A stretch of 64,000 bases of DNA from Rhodovulum strictum. GTDB taxonomy: Bacteria > Pseudomonadota > Alphaproteobacteria > Rhodobacterales > Rhodobacteraceae. How positions within the stretch are numbered: position 1 is the first letter of the stretch; each line of letters starts with the position of its first letter. Under the pieces are notes generated by a model. It did not search any database and was not told where the DNA came from. It saw only the letters and a program-made list of their open reading frames with translations. Made by a program: the position numbers and the translations under genes. Shown here one piece after another: positions 9,056-17,165 of the stretch. The stretch covers positions 100,099 to 164,098 of the forward strand of contig NZ_WJPO01000006.1 in the NCBI RefSeq assembly GCF_009649175.1, read 5' to 3'.

Positions 9056-9832
9056 ATGGGACTCCACGACCGCCACACGCCCATGGTTCGCCCGGGCGTT
9101 CCACCCGGCTATACCGCACATCTGGACCCGCGCCAGAACGGATCGCTGATGCGCCGCTACGAGGTCAACGGGCTTTGCCCTGACGGCTATCCGCAGCATT
9201 TCATCCGCGCCCTGCCCGCCGAGCCGCATATCGACGAGGCATTCGCCGCCTTCGCCCACGGGACGCTGATCGCGACACCCTCCGGGCCGGTCGCGGTCGA
9301 GGATCTGGAACCGGGGATGACCCTCAGCACGGCCGATGCCGGGGCGCGGCGGCTGATGTGGGTGGGCTCGACCGTGCTTATGCCGATGGCGGGCGCCCTG
9401 AACCGCGATCTACCGACGCTGACGCGGGTGACGGCGGACAGTCTGGGGCTTGGGCGGCCAATGGCGGATCTGATCCTGGGGCCGCGCGCGCGAATGCTGT
9501 TCCGTCACCCCGGCTGTCACGACATCCTGGGCACCGGACAGGCATTCGGCCCGGCCTCGGCCTTTGCTGACGGCATGGCCATGATCGGGCTGAAGGTGAC
9601 GCGCCCGACGCGGGTCTTTCATCTGGCGCTGGAAGCGCAGCACATCCTGATGGCCAATGGCATCGAGGTCGAAAGCTATCACCCGGGCGATAATGCTGCC
9701 GACCTGATGGATCCGGCCGCGAGGCTGCGCTTTCTGGCGCTTTTCCCGCATCTGTGCGGATTCGAGGGATTCGGGCCGATGTCCCTGCCCCGGCTGACCG
9801 CCTTCGAGATGGAGCGCATGCGCGCCGCCTGA
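9056..9832 (+). CDS. Hint-domain protein lacking the catalytic cysteine
   Basis: A 258-residue protein with the Hedgehog/intein-type Hint module common in Rhodobacteraceae (PF13403): GTLIATPSGPVAVEDLEPGMTLSTAD (split: GTLIATPSGPV then AVEDLEPGM), then GPRARMLFRHP, and FHLALEAQHILMANGIEVESYHPG, the conserved C-terminal Hint block. The canonical start is CFxxGT; here it is AFAHGT, so Ala65 replaces the nucleophilic Cys. Autoproteolysis is therefore not expected. GGAAGGA lies nine bases before the ATG. The paralogue at 58862-59953 keeps the Cys. No signal peptide is visible; such proteins often leave by type I secretion. Confidence 0.85.
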   Translation: MGLHDRHTPMVRPGVPPGYTAHLDPRQNGSLMRRYEVNGLCPDGYPQHFIRALPAEPHIDEAFAAFAHGTLIATPSGPVAVEDLEPGMTLSTADAGARRLMWVGSTVLMPMAGALNRDLPTLTRVTADSLGLGRPMADLILGPRARMLFRHPGCHDILGTGQAFGPASAFADGMAMIGLKVTRPTRVFHLALEAQHILMANGIEVESYHPGDNAADLMDPAARLRFLALFPHLCGFEGFGPMSLPRLTAFEMERMRAA

Positions 9833-9841
9833 ACCGCCGCC

Positions 9842-10342
9842 TCAGGCCTTGCGGGCAAGGCGTTCCTCGAGCACGTCAAAGGGAACGCCGGGCTCGTCCT
9901 TGGCGCCGCGGATCACCAGCGAGGTCTTGACCGAGGCGACATTCTCGGCCGCCGTCAGTTCCTCGGTCAGGAAGCTCTGAAAGGTCGAGAGGTCGGGGGC
10001 GACGCATTTCAGGATGAAATCCACCTCGCCATTCAGCATGTGGCACTCGCGCACCAGGGGCCATGCCCGGCAGCGGTTCTCGAATTTCGTCAGATCGGCC
10101 TCGGCCTGGCTTTGCAGCCCGACCATCGCAAAGACCTGCACCTCGAAGCCCAGCGCGCGGCTGTCCACATTGGCATGATAGCCGCGGATGAAGCCCGCCT
10201 CCTCCAGCGTGCGCACCCGGCGCAGACAGGGCGGCGCCGAGATGCCGACGCGGCGGGCCAGTTCCACATTGGTCATGCGCCCATCGGCCTGCAACTCGGC
10301 CAGTATCATGCGGTCGATCGCGTCGAGCTTCGCTCCGGGCAT
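9842..10342 (-). CDS. Lrp/AsnC-family transcriptional regulator
   Basis: A 166-residue regulator: N-terminal winged helix (LDAIDRMILAELQADGRMTN, ARRVGISAPPCLRRVRTLEEAGFIRGY) and C-terminal RAM/AsnC ligand-binding domain (VQVFAMVGLQSQ, ECHMLNGEVDFILKCV, NVASVKTSLVIR). Acts as a cytoplasmic DNA-binding dimer or octamer sensing an amino acid or similar ligand. It is divergent from trxB with 196 bases between, the conserved arrangement in Rhodobacteraceae. A perfect 8-bp inverted repeat (10389-10415) in that gap is a good candidate for its operator. Confidence 0.95.
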   Translation of the reverse strand: MPGAKLDAIDRMILAELQADGRMTNVELARRVGISAPPCLRRVRTLEEAGFIRGYHANVDSRALGFEVQVFAMVGLQSQAEADLTKFENRCRAWPLVRECHMLNGEVDFILKCVAPDLSTFQSFLTEELTAAENVASVKTSLVIRGAKDEPGVPFDVLEERLARKA

Positions 10343-10388
10343 GCTGCTCCCCTCGAATTTTTGCGGATCATAGGTTCGGGACGCGTCC

Positions 10389-10415
10389 TGCGCAATAATG
10401 TTTCACCATTGCGCA
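10389..10415. promoter_or_regulatory. Perfect dyad TGCGCAAT-N11-ATTGCGCA, probable Lrp operator
   Basis: The exact 8-bp inverted repeat is centred near 10402, 47 bases upstream of the lrp ATG and about 124 upstream of trxB. The AT-rich spacer AATGTTTCACC and the divergent position fit an Lrp/AsnC binding site controlling both genes. Confidence 0.65.
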
Positions 10416-10538
10416 AGATTTTAACCACCCCGCATCCGGCGCAACGCTGCGGCGGATCGGCACGGCAGGGCTTCCATGGGGCGGGGGCGCTGGCTATACC
10501 GGCCCGGCGCGGAACACCGCAAGACAGGAGAATGGCCG

Positions 10539-11480
10539 ATGGGCGAGACGCGGCACAGCAAGGTTCTGATCATCGGCTCGGGTCCGGCGGGCTATACCGC
10601 CGCCGTCTATGCCAGCCGCGCGATGCTGGAACCGCTGCTGATCCAGGGCATCCAGCCCGGCGGACAGTTGACCATCACCACCGAGGTCGAGAACTGGCCC
10701 GGCGAGGTGGAAATCCAGGGCCCCGAGCTGATGCAGAAGATGGAGGCCCATGCCCGCGCCATGGGCACCGAGATCGTGGCCGACATCATCACCGCGCTGG
10801 ACCTGTCGAAACGCCCCTTCACCGCCACGGGTGACAGCGGCACCACCTATACCTGCGACGCGCTGATCCTGGCCACGGGGGCGCAGGCGAAATGGCTGGG
10901 CCTGCCGTCCGAGGAGAAGTTCAAGGGCTTCGGCGTCTCCGCCTGCGCCACCTGCGACGGGTTCTTCTATCGCGGACAGGATGTGGCGGTGATCGGCGGC
11001 GGCAATGCGGCGGTCGAGGAGGCCCTGTTCCTGACGCGCTTCGCGTCCAAGGTGACGCTGGTGCATCGCCGGGACGAGTTGCGCGCCGAAAAGGTGTTGC
11101 AGCACCGGCTGTTCAACAATCCCAAGGTGGAAATCCTGTGGGACCATTCGCTGGACGAGATTGTCGGCACCGACACCCCGCCCGGCGTCGAAGGCATCCG
11201 CGTGCGCCATGTCCATACCGGCGCCGTGACCGAGATCCCGTGCAAGGGCGTCTTCATCGCGATCGGCCATGCGCCCGCCTCGGAACTGGTCCTGGGCCAG
11301 TTGGAAACCCATATGGGCGGCTATGTCGTGACCCAGCCCGATTCCACCGCCACCTCGATCCCCGGCGTCTTTGCCGCAGGGGATCTGACCGATCACAAGT
11401 ATCGCCAGGCCGTCACCTCGGCGGGCATGGGCTGTATGGCCGCGCTGGAAGTCGAGCGCTGGCTGGCCGAACAGGGCTGA
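10539..11480 (+). CDS. trxB: Thioredoxin-disulfide reductase
   Basis: A 313-residue FAD/NADPH flavoprotein that reduces thioredoxin. FAD-binding [20 protein letters not shown] lies at the N-terminus, redox-active CATC (C136, C139), NADPH-binding [21 protein letters not shown], and the C-terminal FAD motif [23 protein letters not shown] ([10 protein letters not shown] then KYRQA). AGGAG at 10526-10530 supports the ATG at 10539. Divergent Lrp regulator upstream with a shared operator-like dyad. A strong 11-bp stem terminator follows at 11487-11516. Length and all motifs are normal. Confidence 0.97.
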   Translation: MGETRHSKVLIIGSGPAGYTAAVYASRAMLEPLLIQGIQPGGQLTITTEVENWPGEVEIQGPELMQKMEAHARAMGTEIVADIITALDLSKRPFTATGDSGTTYTCDALILATGAQAKWLGLPSEEKFKGFGVSACATCDGFFYRGQDVAVIGGGNAAVEEALFLTRFASKVTLVHRRDELRAEKVLQHRLFNNPKVEILWDHSLDEIVGTDTPPGVEGIRVRHVHTGAVTEIPCKGVFIAIGHAPASELVLGQLETHMGGYVVTQPDSTATSIPGVFAAGDLTDHKYRQAVTSAGMGCMAALEVERWLAEQG

Positions 11481-11486
11481 ACGGGC

Positions 11487-11516
11487 ACGCTGCCGGGAAA
11501 AGCGCCCCGGCAGCGT
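11487..11516. terminator. Bidirectional hairpin terminator between convergent trxB and the 11529 gene
   Basis: ACGCTGCCGGG (11487-11497) pairs perfectly with CCCGGCAGCGT (11506-11516), 8-nt loop AAAAGCGC. It lies between two convergent stop codons, where a terminator is expected. There is no strong T-run on either side. Confidence 0.7.
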
Positions 11517-11528
11517 CAAGCCTTGCGA

Positions 11529-12311
11529 TCAGGCCGCGCGGACGCGACGGCGAAGCGCACCGATGCCACCCAGCGCCGCCAGCAGCATCACCCCGCTTGC
11601 CGGCAACGGCACCGGCGTCGGCTCCTCGATCTCAAACGCGATGCCGTCCCAGTTTGCGACCACGGGCCGACCTGCGCTGTCCATCCGGACCTCGACGATG
11701 CCGGTATTGCGCAGGTTGTTCGCCAACGCAAACAGAAGCGGAACATTCTCGGCGAAATAGGGCATGGCCCAACCGATCGACCCGCCATGGCCGACAATGG
11801 CCACCACGCCATCCTCATCCTTGTGCGCATCGAAGATCGACCGGTAGGCAGGAACGACACGCCCCGCCAAGTCATCGAGCGACTCGGAATCCGGCACGCC
11901 TGCGATCCGGGCGGCCGTGTTCCCGCTGATCCATTCGCCGAACATCGCAAACACCGCGGCATTGTCGAGCGGCGTCGTCCCGTCGCCAAAGCTCCATTCC
12001 CGGATCGCGGGTTCGGCAACCGGCGTCAGACCAAATCGGGCCGCCGTCGGCGCGATGGTCTGCACCGCACTCTGATAGCTGCTGACATAGATCGCGGTCA
12101 GGTCCAGATCCTTCAGCGCATCGGCCAGTTCCAGCGCCTGCTGCGCACCCGCTGCTGTCAGCGGCGGGTTCACGAGATCCTCTGGCGTAGTGGCTTGACC
12201 GATATTCGCGATGGTTTGCGCGTCGCGGATGAAAAGGAACGTGGCTGCATCGGCAGCGGTCGAGAAGACGATACCGACAAGTGTGGCGGCAAGAGTGACA
12301 CGCATGTTCAT
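11529..12311 (-). CDS. Histidine-phosphatase-fold protein with VPLPA-CTERM sorting tail, active-site His missing
   Basis: A 260-residue exported protein. Signal peptide MNMRVTLAATLVGIVFSTAADA; phosphoglycerate-mutase-like body; then VPLPASG (233-239), a hydrophobic stretch VMLLAALGGIGAL and the basic end RRRVRAA, i.e. a VPLPA/PEP-CTERM-like sorting signal. The family motif RHGxT reads RDAQT here (R29, D30), so the phospho-accepting His is Asp; the second Arg motif SSxxRAxQT reads SSYQSAVQT. E105 (IREW) and H174 (VGHGG) remain. It is therefore probably not a standard phosphatase. Convergent with trxB. Fold call confident; catalytic loss is seen directly. Confidence 0.85.
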   Translation of the reverse strand: MNMRVTLAATLVGIVFSTAADAATFLFIRDAQTIANIGQATTPEDLVNPPLTAAGAQQALELADALKDLDLTAIYVSSYQSAVQTIAPTAARFGLTPVAEPAIREWSFGDGTTPLDNAAVFAMFGEWISGNTAARIAGVPDSESLDDLAGRVVPAYRSIFDAHKDEDGVVAIVGHGGSIGWAMPYFAENVPLLFALANNLRNTGIVEVRMDSAGRPVVANWDGIAFEIEEPTPVPLPASGVMLLAALGGIGALRRRVRAA

Positions 12312-12607
12312 TCAAAACTCCCTCTGTATGTTCGAAACGGTTAACAGGCCGACATGACAGCGGCATTGCCTGAGCATGGCGACAGCGGCCTGAAGCCGCC
12401 CTCGGCAATACAGGAACGCCAGACCCGACAAGCTGGAGAGAGCATGGACAATCTCCCTTGAACCGGTGCGGTCGCGGTGACGCCGGTCCTCATTTTCCAA
12501 CGCAGCCGGGTTACGCTTGAACCTTGCCGCACTTGCACGGTAAGGCGCCCGCAATGCCGGAAGGCCCCGACGGTTCACAGCTTGCGCCCAGGAAATCAGG
12601 TTTCCAG
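12312..12607. other. Gap of ~300 bases before sat-cysC
   Basis: Holds the divergent starts of the sorted pseudo-phosphatase and of sat-cysC. I see no riboswitch fold and no RNA gene. A small hairpin (GACAGCGGC... GCCGCCCTC region) is weak. Confidence 0.4.
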
Positions 12608-14317
12608 ATGTCACTTTCCAATCTCACCCCGATCCCCGAGCTTTACGTATCGCCCGAAAGCGCCCAGAAACTCAAGGTCGAGGCGGGGCATCTGCCCAGT
12701 TGGGATCTGACGCCGCGCCAGATTTGCGACCTCGAGTTATTGTTGAATGGCGGGTTCAACCCCCTCAAGGGTTTCCTGTCGGAAGCCGATTACGACAGCG
12801 TGGTCGAGACCATGCGTCTCGCCGACGGCACGCTCTGGCCGATGCCGATCACGCTGGATATCTCCGAGGAGTTCGCAGCAAAGATCGAGCCTGGACAGGA
12901 CATCGCGCTGCGCGATCTCGAAGGCGTGATCCTTGCCATCCTGTCCGTCACGGACAAATGGGTGCCAAACAAGGCACGAGAAGCCGAAAAGGTCTTCGGC
13001 GCCGACGATCTGGCCCATCCGGCGGTGAACTACCTGCATCACAGCGCGGGCAAGGTCTATCTGGGCGGCCCGGTGACTGGCATCCAGCAGCCGGTACATT
13101 ACGATTTCCGCGGCCGCCGCGACACGCCCAACGAGTTGCGCGCCTATTTCCGCAAGCTTGGCTGGCGCCGCATCGTGGCGTTCCAGACCCGCAACCCGCT
13201 GCACCGCGCACATCAGGAACTGACCTTCCGCGCGGCGCGCGAGGCGCAGGCGAACCTGCTGATCCACCCGGTCGTGGGGATGACCAAGCCGGGCGATGTC
13301 GACCATTTCACCCGCGTGCGCTGCTATGAGGCGGTGCTGGACAAGTACCCCTCCGCCACCACCACGATGAGCCTCTTGAACCTCGCCATGCGCATGGCCG
13401 GCCCGCGCGAGGCGGTGTGGCACGGGATCATCCGCCGCAACCACGGCTGCACCCATTTCATCGTCGGCCGCGATCATGCCGGTCCCGGCAAGAACAGCCA
13501 GGGCGCCGATTTCTACGGCCCCTATGACGCGCAGGATCTGTTCAAGCAATATGCGGACGAAATCGGCATCGAGATGGTCGATTTCAAACAGATGGTATAT
13601 GTGCAGGAAAAGGCACAGTATTTCCCCGTGGACGAAGTGTCCGAAGGGGCAACCGTTCTCGACATATCGGGCACCGAACTGCGCCGCCGCCTGCGCGAAG
13701 GGCTGGATATCCCCGACTGGTTCTCCTTCCCCGAGGTGGTGACCGAACTGCGCCGCACCTCGCCGCCGCGCTCGCAACAGGGCTTTACCGTGTTCTTCAC
13801 CGGGCTGTCGGGCTCGGGCAAGTCAACCATCGCCAACGCGCTGATGGTCAAGCTGATGGAGATGGGCGGCCGTCCGGTGACGCTGCTCGACGGCGACGTG
13901 GTGCGCAAGCATCTGTCCTCGGAACTGGGCTTTTCCAAGGAACATCGCGACATCAACATCCGCCGCATCGGCTATGTCGCAAGCGAGATCACCAAGAATG
14001 GCGGCATAGCCATCTGCGCGCCGATCGCGCCCTATACCGCCACCCGCCGCGCCGTGCGCGAGATGATCGAAGCCTATGGCGCCTTCTGCGAGGTCCATGT
14101 CGCCACGCCCATCGAGGAATGCGAGAAACGCGACCGCAAGGGCCTCTACCGGCTCGCGCGCGAGGGCAAGATCAAGGAGTTCACCGGTATCTCGGACCCC
14201 TACGAGGCCCCGGAAACCCCCGAACTCTGCGTCGACACCACCGGCGTCGATGTCGACAACTGCGCCCATCAGGTCATCCTGAAGCTCGAACAGATGGGGC
14301 TGATCGCGGGGAACTGA
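12608..14317 (+). CDS. Bifunctional sulfate adenylyltransferase / adenylylsulfate kinase
   Basis: A 569-residue fusion. Residues 1 to about 385 are ATP sulfurylase: PUA-like N-domain, then FQTRNPLHRAHQELT with the HxxH active site, and VGRDHAGPGKNSQGADFYG. About 390-569 is APS kinase: P-loop GLSGSGKST at roughly 398-406, LLDGDVVRKHLSSELGFS and DRKGLYRLAREGKIKEFTGI. Together they turn sulfate and ATP into APS and PAPS in the cytoplasm. The kinase domain looks complete, unlike fungal-type regulatory remnants. Fusions of this order (Sat-CysC) are typical of Rhodobacteraceae. No cysD/N or reductase genes nearby. A structured repeat lies downstream. Confidence 0.95.
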   Translation: MSLSNLTPIPELYVSPESAQKLKVEAGHLPSWDLTPRQICDLELLLNGGFNPLKGFLSEADYDSVVETMRLADGTLWPMPITLDISEEFAAKIEPGQDIALRDLEGVILAILSVTDKWVPNKAREAEKVFGADDLAHPAVNYLHHSAGKVYLGGPVTGIQQPVHYDFRGRRDTPNELRAYFRKLGWRRIVAFQTRNPLHRAHQELTFRAAREAQANLLIHPVVGMTKPGDVDHFTRVRCYEAVLDKYPSATTTMSLLNLAMRMAGPREAVWHGIIRRNHGCTHFIVGRDHAGPGKNSQGADFYGPYDAQDLFKQYADEIGIEMVDFKQMVYVQEKAQYFPVDEVSEGATVLDISGTELRRRLREGLDIPDWFSFPEVVTELRRTSPPRSQQGFTVFFTGLSGSGKSTIANALMVKLMEMGGRPVTLLDGDVVRKHLSSELGFSKEHRDINIRRIGYVASEITKNGGIAICAPIAPYTATRRAVREMIEAYGAFCEVHVATPIEECEKRDRKGLYRLAREGKIKEFTGISDPYEAPETPELCVDTTGVDVDNCAHQVILKLEQMGLIAGN

Positions 14318-14354
14318 CCCGCCTGCAACAGGCCGCGCCGACTCACCCGGCGCG

Positions 14355-14417
14355 CGCCTCCTGCTTCTTCCTGGCAAAAAATACCCCCGCGCGGCGCGCG
14401 CGGCCGCAAGGCCGCGC
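14355..14417. repeat. Intergenic repeat module with GCAA-loop hairpin (copy A)
   Basis: CTTCTTCCTGGCAAAAAATA is followed by a C/G tract and the hairpin GCGCGGCC-GCAA-GGCCGCGC (14398-14417). A related module with the same order (CTTCTTCTGGC, AAATA, then a GCAA-loop hairpin) occurs at 24005-24065. Both lie between convergent genes. This type of element is widely seen in Rhodobacteraceae intergenic regions and may act as a terminator. Confidence 0.55.
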
Positions 14418-14492
14418 CACGCCCAACCCCGGACAAGCGGGCGCATGCGCCCTGCGCCGGCCCGGGGCGGGAGCGCCCCCTTGCGTCCCGGT

Positions 14493-14720
14493 TCAGTGCA
14501 CGTTGACCGGCGCCAGATCGTTCTGCCGCGCCAGCACGAAGGCCAGCTTGCGGTCGCGCACCAGCGCCAGCCGCTCGCCATTCGGCGCATGCAGCGCATA
14601 AAGCGCCTTCAGCCCCTCGGCCTCGCGCTGGACCTCTTCGGGCAGGTCCGCCACCCTGACAGACCGGATATAGACGATCCGCTCGCCGCCGCCGGGCAGG
14701 AAATCGGTTTTCGTGTCCAT
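14493..14720 (-). CDS. DUF1150 family small protein
   Basis: A 75-residue protein of the alphaproteobacterial DUF1150 family: ERIVYIRSVRVADLPEEV, LKALYALHAPNGERLALV, and DRKLAFVLARQNDLAPVNVH. The function is not known. In alphas it is habitually found next to an Hsp20 gene, as here (14 bases downstream of hsp20 on the same strand), which suggests co-induction with heat stress. The start ATG at 14720 gives the family N-terminus; longer frames upstream run through hsp20 out of frame. Confidence 0.85.
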   Translation of the reverse strand: MDTKTDFLPGGGERIVYIRSVRVADLPEEVQREAEGLKALYALHAPNGERLALVRDRKLAFVLARQNDLAPVNVH

Positions 14721-14734
14721 GGCCCTGCCCCCCG

Positions 14735-15148
14735 TCACGCAGTCTTGATGCGGATCGTCTGCACCACGCTCTCGGGCACCGAGCGTTGCAGATCCACATG
14801 CAGCAGCCCGTTTTCCATGGTCGCTCCCGACACTTCGACCCCGTCGGCCAGCACGAAGCTGCGCTGGAACTGACGCGCCGCGATGCCGCGATGCAGGAAC
14901 ACCCGGTCGGCGCCCTCCTCGGCCTGGCGGCCGCGGATCACCAGTTGCCGGTCCTCGACGGTGATCGCCAGATCCTCCTCGCGGAACCCGGCCACCGCCA
15001 GCGTGATGCGATAGCCCGTTTCCGAGGTCTGTTCGATGTTGAAGGGGGGATAGCCCTCGGTTCCGGACTTCGCCGTCCGTTCCACGAGCCGTTCGAGCTG
15101 CTCGAAACCCAGCAGGAAGGGGTGCGAGCCGAGAGTGAGTTTCGTCAT
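14735..15148 (-). CDS. Hsp20/alpha-crystallin small heat shock protein
   Basis: A 137-residue IbpA-type chaperone. Starts MTKLTLGSHPFLLGFEQLERL, then PPFNIEQTSETGYRITLAVAG (the first alpha-crystallin strand), GFREEDLAITVEDRQLVIRG, HRGIAARQFQRSFVLADGV and ENGLLHVDL, ending in a short tail. It holds unfolded proteins in large oligomers during heat stress. The ribosome site AAGGA is weakly spaced, and is paired in a ROSE-type hairpin (15157-15173), so translation is probably temperature-gated. First gene of a two-gene operon with DUF1150. Confidence 0.95.
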   Translation of the reverse strand: MTKLTLGSHPFLLGFEQLERLVERTAKSGTEGYPPFNIEQTSETGYRITLAVAGFREEDLAITVEDRQLVIRGRQAEEGADRVFLHRGIAARQFQRSFVLADGVEVSGATMENGLLHVDLQRSVPESVVQTIRIKTA

Positions 15149-15235
15149 ATGTGCAAGTCCTTGAACAAGCGACCTGGATTCCACTACGCCCCGCATCCGC
15201 GGCGGCATTCCGGGATATGGGGGCGGCACGCGCGC
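15149..15235 (-). promoter_or_regulatory. ROSE-like RNA thermometer in the hsp20 leader
   Basis: On the minus strand the last leader hairpin is GUCGCU-UGUUCA-AGGAC (15173 to 15157): the Shine-Dalgarno AGGA pairs with UCGCU leaving one bulged G. A UYGCU strand facing AGGA with a bulged G is the defining feature of ROSE elements, found in front of alphaproteobacterial small heat shock genes. A second GC hairpin (CCGC/GCGG) lies upstream. The upstream limit of the element is estimated. Confidence 0.65.
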
Positions 15236-15270
15236 CCCGCAAGTCCGGCTTCCCGCCGGGCGGCAAAACG

Positions 15271-15284
15271 GATATCTTAATATC
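15271..15284. promoter_or_regulatory. AT-rich dyad between hsp20 and ydcH-like gene
   Basis: GATAT-CTTA-ATATC inverted repeat in the only AT-rich block between the two divergent genes. Likely overlaps the -10 regions of one or both promoters; a precise sigma assignment is not possible by eye. Confidence 0.35.
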
Positions 15285-15317
15285 GTCCGGAACCGTCGCG
15301 ACTCACGCGGGAAAGCC

Positions 15318-15536
15318 ATGAACATCGCCAGCGAGATGAACTCAGAAGAAGTCCTGCGCGTGAAGCTTGAGGTTCTGCGCCGCGAGCATCGCGATCTCGA
15401 CGATGCGATCCGTGCCCTTCAGGAAAGGGGCACCGGCGACACTTTCACGCTGATGCGGCTGAAGAAGCAGAAACTCGCGCTCAAGGACCGCATCGCGCTG
15501 ATCGAGGATCAGTTGACCCCCGATATCATCGCCTAG
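15318..15536 (+). CDS. YdcH/DUF465 family protein
   Basis: A 72-residue all-helical protein: EVLRVKLEVLRREHRDLDDAI, then FTLMRLKKQKLALKDRIALIEDQL, the DUF465 (PF04325) pattern of two antiparallel helices ending with LKKxKLxLKDxI. Function unknown; a cytoplasmic coiled-coil hairpin is expected. It is 60 bases upstream of purE in the same direction and divergent from hsp20. Length and sequence are typical of the family. Confidence 0.88.
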   Translation: MNIASEMNSEEVLRVKLEVLRREHRDLDDAIRALQERGTGDTFTLMRLKKQKLALKDRIALIEDQLTPDIIA

Positions 15537-15596
15537 CCCGATTGCGCAGCCGCGCCGCACCGCTATAGTGCCCGCTCGCGAAACCCGGAGGGCGGA

Positions 15597-16085
15597 ATGG
15601 CGGACGTGAAAGTGGGCATCATCATGGGCAGCCAGTCGGACTGGTCCACGATGAAAGAGGCAGCCGCGATCCTCGACGAACTCGGCGTGCCCTTTGAATC
15701 ACGCATCGTTTCCGCCCATCGCACGCCCGACCGGCTGTGGGATTATGGCAAGTCCGCCGTCAGCCGCGGGCTTCAGGTCATCATCGCGGGGGCTGGCGGG
15801 GCGGCGCATCTGCCGGGCATGATGGCCTCGAAAACCCGCGTGCCGGTGATCGGGGTGCCGGTGCAGACCCGCGCCCTCAACGGTGTGGACAGCCTTTATT
15901 CCATCGTCCAGATGCCCCGCGGCTTTCCCGTCGCCACGATGGCGATCGGGGCGGCGGGCGCGGCCAATGCGGGGCTGATGGCGGTGCAGATCCTTGCGCT
16001 GACCGATCCCGTTCTGGCAGCACGGCTCGACCGCTGGCGGTCCGATCTGTCGGCCTCGATCCCCGAGGAGCCCTCCGATGACTGA
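15597..16085 (+). CDS. purE: 5-(carboxyamino)imidazole ribonucleotide mutase
   Basis: A 162-residue class I PurE. It converts N5-CAIR to CAIR in purine synthesis. Signatures: [19 protein letters not shown] at the N-terminus, [13 protein letters not shown] with the catalytic His, and [28 protein letters not shown] (core GGAAHLPGM). GGAGGGCGG precedes the ATG. It overlaps purK by 8 bases, the usual alphaproteobacterial pair, so the two are translationally coupled. Confidence 0.97.
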   Translation: MADVKVGIIMGSQSDWSTMKEAAAILDELGVPFESRIVSAHRTPDRLWDYGKSAVSRGLQVIIAGAGGAAHLPGMMASKTRVPVIGVPVQTRALNGVDSLYSIVQMPRGFPVATMAIGAAGAANAGLMAVQILALTDPVLAARLDRWRSDLSASIPEEPSDD

Positions 16086-17157
16086 GCCGCTTGCCCCCGG
16101 TGCCACGATCGGGATTCTCGGCGGTGGCCAGCTTGGCCGGATGCTGTCGGTCGCAGCCGCGCGTCTCGGCTTTCGCAGCCATATCTTCGATCCCGCCCCC
16201 GAACCGCCCGCAGGCCATGTCGCCGACCGGGTGACCACCGCGCCTTATGAGGATACCGAGGCGCTGGCCGCCTTTGCCGCTGCGGTCGATGTCGTCACCT
16301 ACGAGTTCGAGAACATCCCCACCGCCGCGCTCGACGCGATCGAGGCGCGGGTGACGATCCGGCCCAACCGCCGCACGCTGGCCGTTTCGCAGGACCGGCT
16401 GACCGAAAAGGCCTTTGTCACCGAACTGGGCCTGAAGACCGCCCCCTTTGCCGCCGTCGACGACGAGGTGGATCTGGCCGAGGCGATGGCCGAGATCGGC
16501 TTGCCCGCCATCCTCAAGACCCGCCGTCTGGGCTATGACGGCAAGGGCCAGGCGCGGATCAACCGGCCCGAGGATGCGCCCGCCGCCCTTGCCGCGATGG
16601 GCGGGGCGCCTGCAATCCTGGAGGGCTTCGTGTCCTTCACCCGCGAGATCTCGGTGATTGCCGCGCGCGGGCTGACGGGCGAGGTCGCCTGTTACGATCC
16701 CGGCCTGAATGTCCATCGCGACGGCATCCTGCACACGACCCGGGTGCCCGCGCCGCTGACCGCCGCGCAGCGCACCGATGCCGTCCTGCTGGCGGGCAGG
16801 CTGTTGAACGCGCTTGATTATGTGGGCGTGATGGGGGTGGAACTGTTCGTCACCCCCGATGGCCTTCTGGTCAACGAGATTGCGCCGCGCGTACACAATT
16901 CCGGTCACTGGACGCAGGATGGCTGCATGATCGACCAGTTCGAACAGCATATCCGCGCCATTGCAGGCTGGCCGCTGGGCGACGGGTCGCGCCATTGCGA
17001 TATCGAGATGGAGAACCTGATCGGCGACGATATCGCCAAGGTGCCCGCGCTGGCTCGCGATCCGGCCGTGGCGATCCATCTTTACGGCAAGGCCGAGGCG
17101 CGGCCGGGCCGCAAGATGGGGCATGTCAACCGCTGGCTTGGGCCCGCATCGTCCTGA
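16078..17157 (+). CDS. purK: N5-carboxyaminoimidazole ribonucleotide synthase
   Basis: A 359-residue ATP-grasp enzyme that makes N5-CAIR from AIR, bicarbonate and ATP, passing it to PurE. N-terminal [21 protein letters not shown], then TYEFENIP, the ATP-grasp stretch [34 protein letters not shown], and the C-terminal [15 protein letters not shown] with metal-binding residues. Start overlaps purE by 8 bases. Normal length. It is convergent with the lipase gene, 8 bases separating the stops. Confidence 0.97.
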   Translation: MTEPLAPGATIGILGGGQLGRMLSVAAARLGFRSHIFDPAPEPPAGHVADRVTTAPYEDTEALAAFAAAVDVVTYEFENIPTAALDAIEARVTIRPNRRTLAVSQDRLTEKAFVTELGLKTAPFAAVDDEVDLAEAMAEIGLPAILKTRRLGYDGKGQARINRPEDAPAALAAMGGAPAILEGFVSFTREISVIAARGLTGEVACYDPGLNVHRDGILHTTRVPAPLTAAQRTDAVLLAGRLLNALDYVGVMGVELFVTPDGLLVNEIAPRVHNSGHWTQDGCMIDQFEQHIRAIAGWPLGDGSRHCDIEMENLIGDDIAKVPALARDPAVAIHLYGKAEARPGRKMGHVNRWLGPASS

Positions 17158-17165
17158 TCGTCACG

